Origin: Thelonectria olida
Taxonomy: Eukaryota > Ascomycota > Sordariomycetes > Hypocreales > Nectriaceae
Direction: 5' to 3'
Assembly: GCA_020736575.1 (NCBI GenBank)
Contig: JAGPYM010000129.1
Location: forward strand, 1 to 24,910
Length of the DNA stretch: 24,910 bases
Position 1 is the stretch's first letter. The number at the start of each line of letters is the position of its first letter. Of this stretch, positions 19,330-24,910 are shown piece after piece. Both the position numbers and the translations under genes were made by a program. Below the pieces are notes generated by a model that did not search any database, was not told the DNA's origin, and saw only the letters and a program-made list of their open reading frames with translations.

Positions 19330-21942
19330 CTACTTAAACAATTAGAGCGTGACCCTATGGACCAGTTAGATATAGCTCCGAAAGTGGTCTAAATGCTGAA
19401 ACTTCTTATTCCTACACTTAAGGTGCTTACACCTTATCGGTTCTCCACAATACTCAGCGCGCTCCCATTCTAGCAAGTGGTAGTAGTTAAAGTGGTCATT
19501 CCAAACAGCAGGGCGACAGTATAAAAATATTTACTCCTCAAGCGAAAGCCAATTATTACTAATATAATTAGGGCATTATATTGCTTTTATAAGGAGAGGG
19601 AATTAATTAAGGCTTAGTCCGGGCTTACTATCCGCCTCGGTTGGCTTAGATTTAATATGTGGTCGAGCCTTGATCCTTTACTAAATATAGTAGCGCTTAA
19701 CTATCTCGCATTTATCGCAAAAAGCCACTATAAGTTAAATAGCTTCAACCCTTCGCCTAAAAACCTATTCCTCTATCAGACTATTAGGCTAATAGCAGAG
19801 AATATTCGCTAGTATAGCGCGTTCTAGGATATATATATTAATAATAGGCTTTATATACTCCTCCTCCTCCTCGCCCCGCGCCTGCCGCTTAATATCCTAA
19901 GTGGGATAGTAGTAGAAATAGTACTTGCAGTACTTTTTAATAACCTCCTTATCGCGCTACGCCTGCCTTATGCAGATTTTATTAGTAAGCTGCCGGATTT
20001 ATTCTTCATCCCTATAGCCTTTAATACGGTACCTGCCCTACTTTAGTTATGTGTATTACTCTTTAAGTTTAACAATCTCTAGGTCCGGAGCCAGATTGGC
20101 CCAGACTTCATCGGGTACTATATCTGCCATAGCTCAAGGGTCGCGCGTAAGGCTAACGTATGCGAACAGCCGGAATAGCTAGCTTTCCTTTTCTTCCTCT
20201 AAGAACGCGTTCTAGAGGTTAAAATTAGCAATTTTATTTAAGTACGCGCTCTAGAAGGTTATAAATCGAGGATCTTAACGCATTATCTAGTCGCGGACAG
20301 AGTTAGGTGCGTCTCCTGTAAAGAATAAATATAGTTAGTATAGTAATAGAGCTATAGGGTGGTAATAAAGCGCGCATCCACCCCGGCCGATATGGGATAC
20401 ATATACGCACTATTAGTAGCATTCCCTACGCCTCTCCTAGCAAACTAAGGCGTCCATTTCCTCTTATATCCTAAGTCCAGACTCTATTAACTAATATTAT
20501 CTCTAAGCTTAAAGTATAATATGGCCTTATTAGCAGAAAGCTCCGCGCTATAGTACCGGCGGAAAACTAGTGTCTTTAATATAGATTCCTTCTATTAGAG
20601 CGGGTTATAATACTTAAAACTCAGCAGCTTCGACCTAAATATAATAGCAGTATCTTTTAAACTCGGGGCATTAAATGCATTATTATAGAGAGCGAGTGCG
20701 AGGATTATGGAAATAGTGCAAAAGAGAAGCTTTCTAGTAGGGGCAAAGTAGAATATAGTGCTATAAAAACTATTAACATATAGAACACCTAAGTGCTTAC
20801 TATTTAGAATAAAAGGTAAAAGAAATATACAGCTTGGGCTTATTATTAGCGCCTTTATAATAGATAAACTTAATAGCTATAGCCGGTATATATTGTCCGG
20901 TGCCTAGGTGTTAAACAATTATTATCTAGATGTCCTTATAGCAGAGGGCCTTAGGACGCCCGCGTCCTACAGTCTCTTAGGAGAGAAGGCTGTGGAGCAC
21001 TTTAGAATGCTTGTCTGCTAAGGCATTTTACTTTTCGCTATCATTTAAGGAAGATAACTGGACAGCATTTATACTAAAAAGTTTTTCGATAGAACTATCT
21101 TTCGGCTTCTGCCGCTCGCCATCTATAAGCTCGGCCGGTCGTGCGCCTATATAATACAGGAGCTAGTAGTAGCAAGCTAGGCTAATATAATACTGTTTGC
21201 TAGGGAAGATGCTTGTATTATATGCGATATTAAACGTTAGAATAACATATAAGTTATTAATATTAAGTACTAGCTTACTATTAATATTTAGCATGTAGTA
21301 TTTAAAGCAGGGGATAAATATACTGCAATAATACTAGCTGCATTTTAGTATAGCTTACATTTAGGCCTAAATAGTTACCTGGCCGAACTAATGCACTAGG
21401 AAAGAATCCCTTAACACACCTTATATACCTCCTTAATATTATTCCAGTCTATATACTAACTATTTACTATTATATAGAGCTGCTAGAACTAGCAAATATA
21501 CTTATAACTACTGCCCTATAATATAATCTTATAATACTTGCAAATATAAAAGAGAAAGTCTTATATTATTCCGCGGCTAAGGTTCTTAATTGTCGCTTTC
21601 TAGTTGCTAACTTTTATATTAGTATAATACCTATATAAATAAAGTTAGTAAATAAAAAGCTTGCAGAGGGAGCTGTAGGGATGGCTTTACATACTGCCTC
21701 CATTTATTAAAGATGCCGCTAATATTGATCTCGGTTTAATTAGAGTATTTTAGCTTAATAAAGCAGACGGTGCCCAACTGCGCCCAGTGAGTAGCATGCT
21801 CTTCGATAGAGAGCGTGGGCTTCTGCTTTGCAGCTTGATTCCATGCTTGTTGGGTATTGAAGCATTTGAGGAAAGATGTATGATTTTCATGTAGACCGCC
21901 TCTAGTTACAATTACAACAGTGGTGGCGGAGTTGGTAGGCAT
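19330..21942 (-). pseudogene. DUF3435 tyrosine-recombinase (captain-like) pseudogene
   Basis: Starts at ATG 21942 (MPTNSATTVV...), whose first 68 codons are intact, then decays. Legible blocks follow in order. KWRQYVKPS and LQLPLQAFYLLTLFI lie near 21.65 kb; GARPAELIDGERQKPKD near 21.1 kb, its Arg being a candidate catalytic residue; GRGRPKALCYKDI near 20.95 kb; KGANNKPKLYI near 20.85 kb; LLSFKYYNPL near 20.6 kb. YVSLTRDP and MADIVPDEVWANLAPD lie near 20.1 kb; RRVEAI(Q)LIVAFCDK near 19.72 kb; and a finger with CRPAVWNDHF and FQHLDHFR lies near 19.4-19.5 kb. Stops are mainly TAG/TAA at Gln or Arg-adjacent sites. About 870 codons is normal for the family. DUF3435 proteins are site-specific recombinases of Crypton/Starship elements. 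Identification rests on recalled motifs; several together make it firm. Confidence 0.8.
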
Positions 21943-22365
21943 TTAGCTAGGATGAAGGAAGTGGGCAGAATGGTGATTAACGACAGTTGCGAGGACTAGA
22001 GAACGAGGGTGAACGAGAGGAAGGCCAAAGAGCGGATTGCTAGTGCCATTTATGGTTAAAGAAAGCCATAGCAGCTCGCGCGGGTCGAGCGCTGGTGGTA
22101 AGTAATGGACTCATTGTGGGCAGCAGACTCAAAGAGCACAGAGGATGCTGAAATTAGACGCCCTCTCGCAGATGGAGGGGACCGAAACAGGGACGCGTCC
22201 CCTTTTAAAAACGTCCCGGCGCGTGCAGGGGATTTGTGCGCGGGGCTGCATAGGTATATAGTACCTGTCCTTGCCCTCTTGTCGCTGGATCCCCCCGCAC
22301 TGCTGGAGCCTCTAAAAACAGCAACATATTCCGCCTAAAATGGCGGCCCTAGTAGCGCTTTCTCT
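21943..22365. other. GC-rich island upstream of the DUF3435 start
   Basis: Normal-composition DNA between the recombinase relic and a very AT-rich block. On the minus strand it is the promoter and 5' region of the DUF3435 gene. A 77-codon + frame (22105-22338) lacks domain features and I do not call it. CCGCC at 22331 and GGCGG at 22342 form a short inverted repeat just before composition collapses at about 22366. If the recombinase belonged to a Starship, the element end should lie in this interval. Confidence 0.5.
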
Positions 22366-24910
22366 ATTTATAGAGTAAATATAATTTTATAAAATATGCT
22401 TTATAACTATCTAATTATATATAATATAGCTTAATACTCTCTTTTAATAGTATTATATAATTATTTTATATTATTTTATAGCCCTAACTTAAAATAAATA
22501 GGGTATCTCTTTCTATTAATAACTTAAAAAAGAATATAGCTCTATTTAAATAAACTAGTATTAGTTATTAGAATAACCTCCCTAGCTTATTAGGAGCAGT
22601 TTAGTATTATTAAAATAGAAGTAGTAGTAATTTTCTTTTTAGGTTTATATTATTTTTACTTATTTAAATATTTAAATAAATTTAATATTCTTTTTTAATA
22701 AAAGGTTAATAGTTAAGTTATAAGAGTATAGCCTTTTATTTAATAATAATAATAGCTAATAATATTAAAAAATAAGCAAACTTTTATAATTAAATTATAG
22801 TTTCTTTACTTTATAATTTTAATAATTTTATTCTATTTAAAAGCGCAATTAAATATTTATATATATATTTAATTACTATTATTATATTTTAATAAAATTA
22901 TAATTTTACTATTAAAATTATATAATTTAGAAGTTTAATATTTATAAGAGTTTTATTTAAATTTATTAAATATTTTAAAATATACTTATATATATTTAAA
23001 AGTTAAAGCTTATTATTATATATAGTTTTTAAACCTTTTATTATAATATTATTAAAAATACTTAATAAATATTAAATAATAAATTAAATAAAATATAAAT
23101 AATAATTTTTAAAAATTAAATAATAAAATTTATTACTTTTTATAATAAGGTATATATTTTAAATAGGCTAATTAATATATTAAATATTATTAAATTTTAG
23201 CTCTTTTTATTTAAAAGTATTTAATTATTTAAAAAAAATGTCTAAAAAAAGAGTATTTTATATATTATAATATTAGTAAAAAACTTATTAGTCTTTAAAA
23301 GTATAAAGCTATTATAAATGATATACTAATTAATATAAGTAGTTAAATTAATTAATTAGATTTTACTATTTTTATTAATAATAAGTATATAAGGGTTTTA
23401 ATATAAGTTATAACTCTCTTTTAAGATTTATCTTTTTATATATTATTTAAAAAGGTTTATAACTTTACTTTATAACTTAAAGGAAATAGAAATACTTCCA
23501 GCTTATTAAGTCTTATAATTAATTACTTTTAAAATTTATATAAAGGCAATTAAAAGGTAAAGTTTCTTATACTTATTAAAGTTTTATATAAGTGCGGCCT
23601 CCTATTTTATATTATTTATAAAAAGATCTCCTTTTCTTAAATAAGAGGCTATTTTCTATTTAATTATATAGTACTAATAGTTTTATTTATAAAAGCGCTC
23701 TTTTTTCTAATAATTAAAAATTTAAAAGTAATAAAGTTTATATATAAATACCCTTTTTTAAAAGTCCTTATATTTACTTCTACCATTTTCCTTTTAATAA
23801 AAGTTTCTTTAAGTATTAAACTATTTAAAGTTAATTATTAATAGGTAATTTTAATACTTTCCTTTTAAAAAAGTATTTATTTTATATTTATAATTAGTTT
23901 TTTTTTCTTTTTTTAAGTTAGCTTTTTTATATTATTTATTAACTTTAATATATATAATAACTAGTTTATATTATTATTCTTTTACTCCTTTTTTAATAAT
24001 TAAATAGATAACTTTTTTAATATTCTCTTAAATTAGTATATTATTAAATTTAAATTATTTCTTTTTTAAAATAAAATTATTAAATAATTTTTAAAAAAAA
24101 CTTATTACTTATATTATAATTTGCTTATATAAGTATTCTTATATAAGTTATCTATTTAATACTCCTATAGCTGGGTTACTAGTTATATATTATTTAAAAT
24201 AAAATAAATTATTATTTAATTTAATTTAATTATATAATTAAATATAAGCTTTAAGGCTCTAATAAAAGTATATTTAAAATAAATTGTACTATTATTATCT
24301 TTTTAATATAATATATATTTTAATAGGATATAAGTACTATTAAAATATAAATAGTATTATAGCTATTATTATTCTTATTTTACTTTTTAAATATAAGTTA
24401 TAAAATCTTATATATAATTATATTAAGCTAATACTTTTTTACTAGTTTATTAAAAATAAGATTACTTTTAAATTTTAAATTAATTAGGGCTTTAATTATT
24501 ATAGTATTATAATATTTAAGTTAAATAGTAATTTAAAATATCTCCTAAATATAAATAGGAATTCTCTTTTTATAATATAGTAAGATAGTAATAGAGTTTA
24601 TTATAAGATATATTTAATTAAATAATTACTAGTTTTATTAAGCCTTATTAGTATTTATAAAATTTATTAGGCAGATTCTTCTATTCTTTTTAATATAAAA
24701 ATACGATTTAAATAAAAAGGCTAATTCTTATATATATAAGGAGAGATAATATTATTATTATTAAGCTTATTAAATATAATAGGGCAAGTATAAAAATTAG
24801 TAGCTATAGTTTTATAATATATATTTATATTAATCTTCTCCTCCTTCTTTCTACTCGCTAAATAGTACTAACTTAGGTTTATTTTTTAATAATATTAGAA
24901 CTATTATTTA
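22366..24910. other. Very AT-rich RIP-type block, no readable gene
   Basis: About 2.5 kb of TA-dominated sequence with stops in all frames. GC islets are short. I searched by eye for reverse-transcriptase and transposase motifs on both strands and for terminal repeats, and found none. It is most likely one or more transposon copies mutated beyond recognition; the right edge lies outside the window. Confidence 0.6.

Noticed and set aside
22105..22338. 77-codon + frame in the GC-rich island
   Set aside because: No domain or context; it lies in what is better read as the promoter side of the DUF3435 relic.

Overview
The window looks like accessory DNA from a filamentous ascomycete (Pezizomycotina). 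Three things point there: short GT-AG introns of 44-77 bp with CTAAC/CTGAC-type branch sites, ankyrin proteins with an NLR-type hydrolase head, and broken transposon genes whose in-frame stops are mostly TAG/TAA where Gln (CAG/CAA) is expected, next to long AT-only tracts. The last is the footprint of repeat-induced point mutation (RIP).

Layout. 1-4840 is gene-poor, mosaic DNA with diverged tandem and dispersed minisatellites. 4841-5175 (-) is an open fragment of unknown function. 5407-8953 (-) is the only clearly living gene block. It holds a six-exon gene for a 603-residue alpha/beta-hydrolase-ankyrin protein (6844-8953), then a probable chimeric gene joining a zinc-finger tail like that of DUF3435 (tyrosine recombinase) proteins to near-identical 33-residue ankyrin repeats (5407-6637). 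9241-10279 is a 1.04-kb element with 45-bp C-rich inverted ends and an almost pure A/T interior. 10280-11000 is GC-rich and repeat-bearing. 11001-11238 is a MITE-like element with TA flanks. 11239-14309 is RIP-degraded DNA with two coding relics. 14310-18003 is a complete but dead Mutator-like (MULE) transposon with 81-bp inverted ends and a probable 9-bp target duplication. 18056-18390 repeats motifs seen in the first 5 kb. 18903-21942 (-) holds relics of two DUF3435 genes, one nearly full length with its start codon and one C-terminal piece. 21943-22365 is a GC-rich island upstream of the first start, and 22366-24910 is very AT-rich DNA with no readable gene.

How the parts fit. The zinc-finger end of the dead DUF3435 gene at 19.3-19.8 kb aligns with the living finger exon at 6.1-6.5 kb. 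So a recombinase C-terminus has been reused in an ankyrin gene beside an NLR-like hydrolase-ankyrin gene. DUF3435 genes are the captains of fungal Starship elements, which often carry NLR-like cargo. One reading is therefore a decayed Starship or Crypton-type element whose captain end lies near 22 kb; no element boundary is proven here. Gene models were made by hand from splice-site logic and family names from recalled motifs, so both are inferences.
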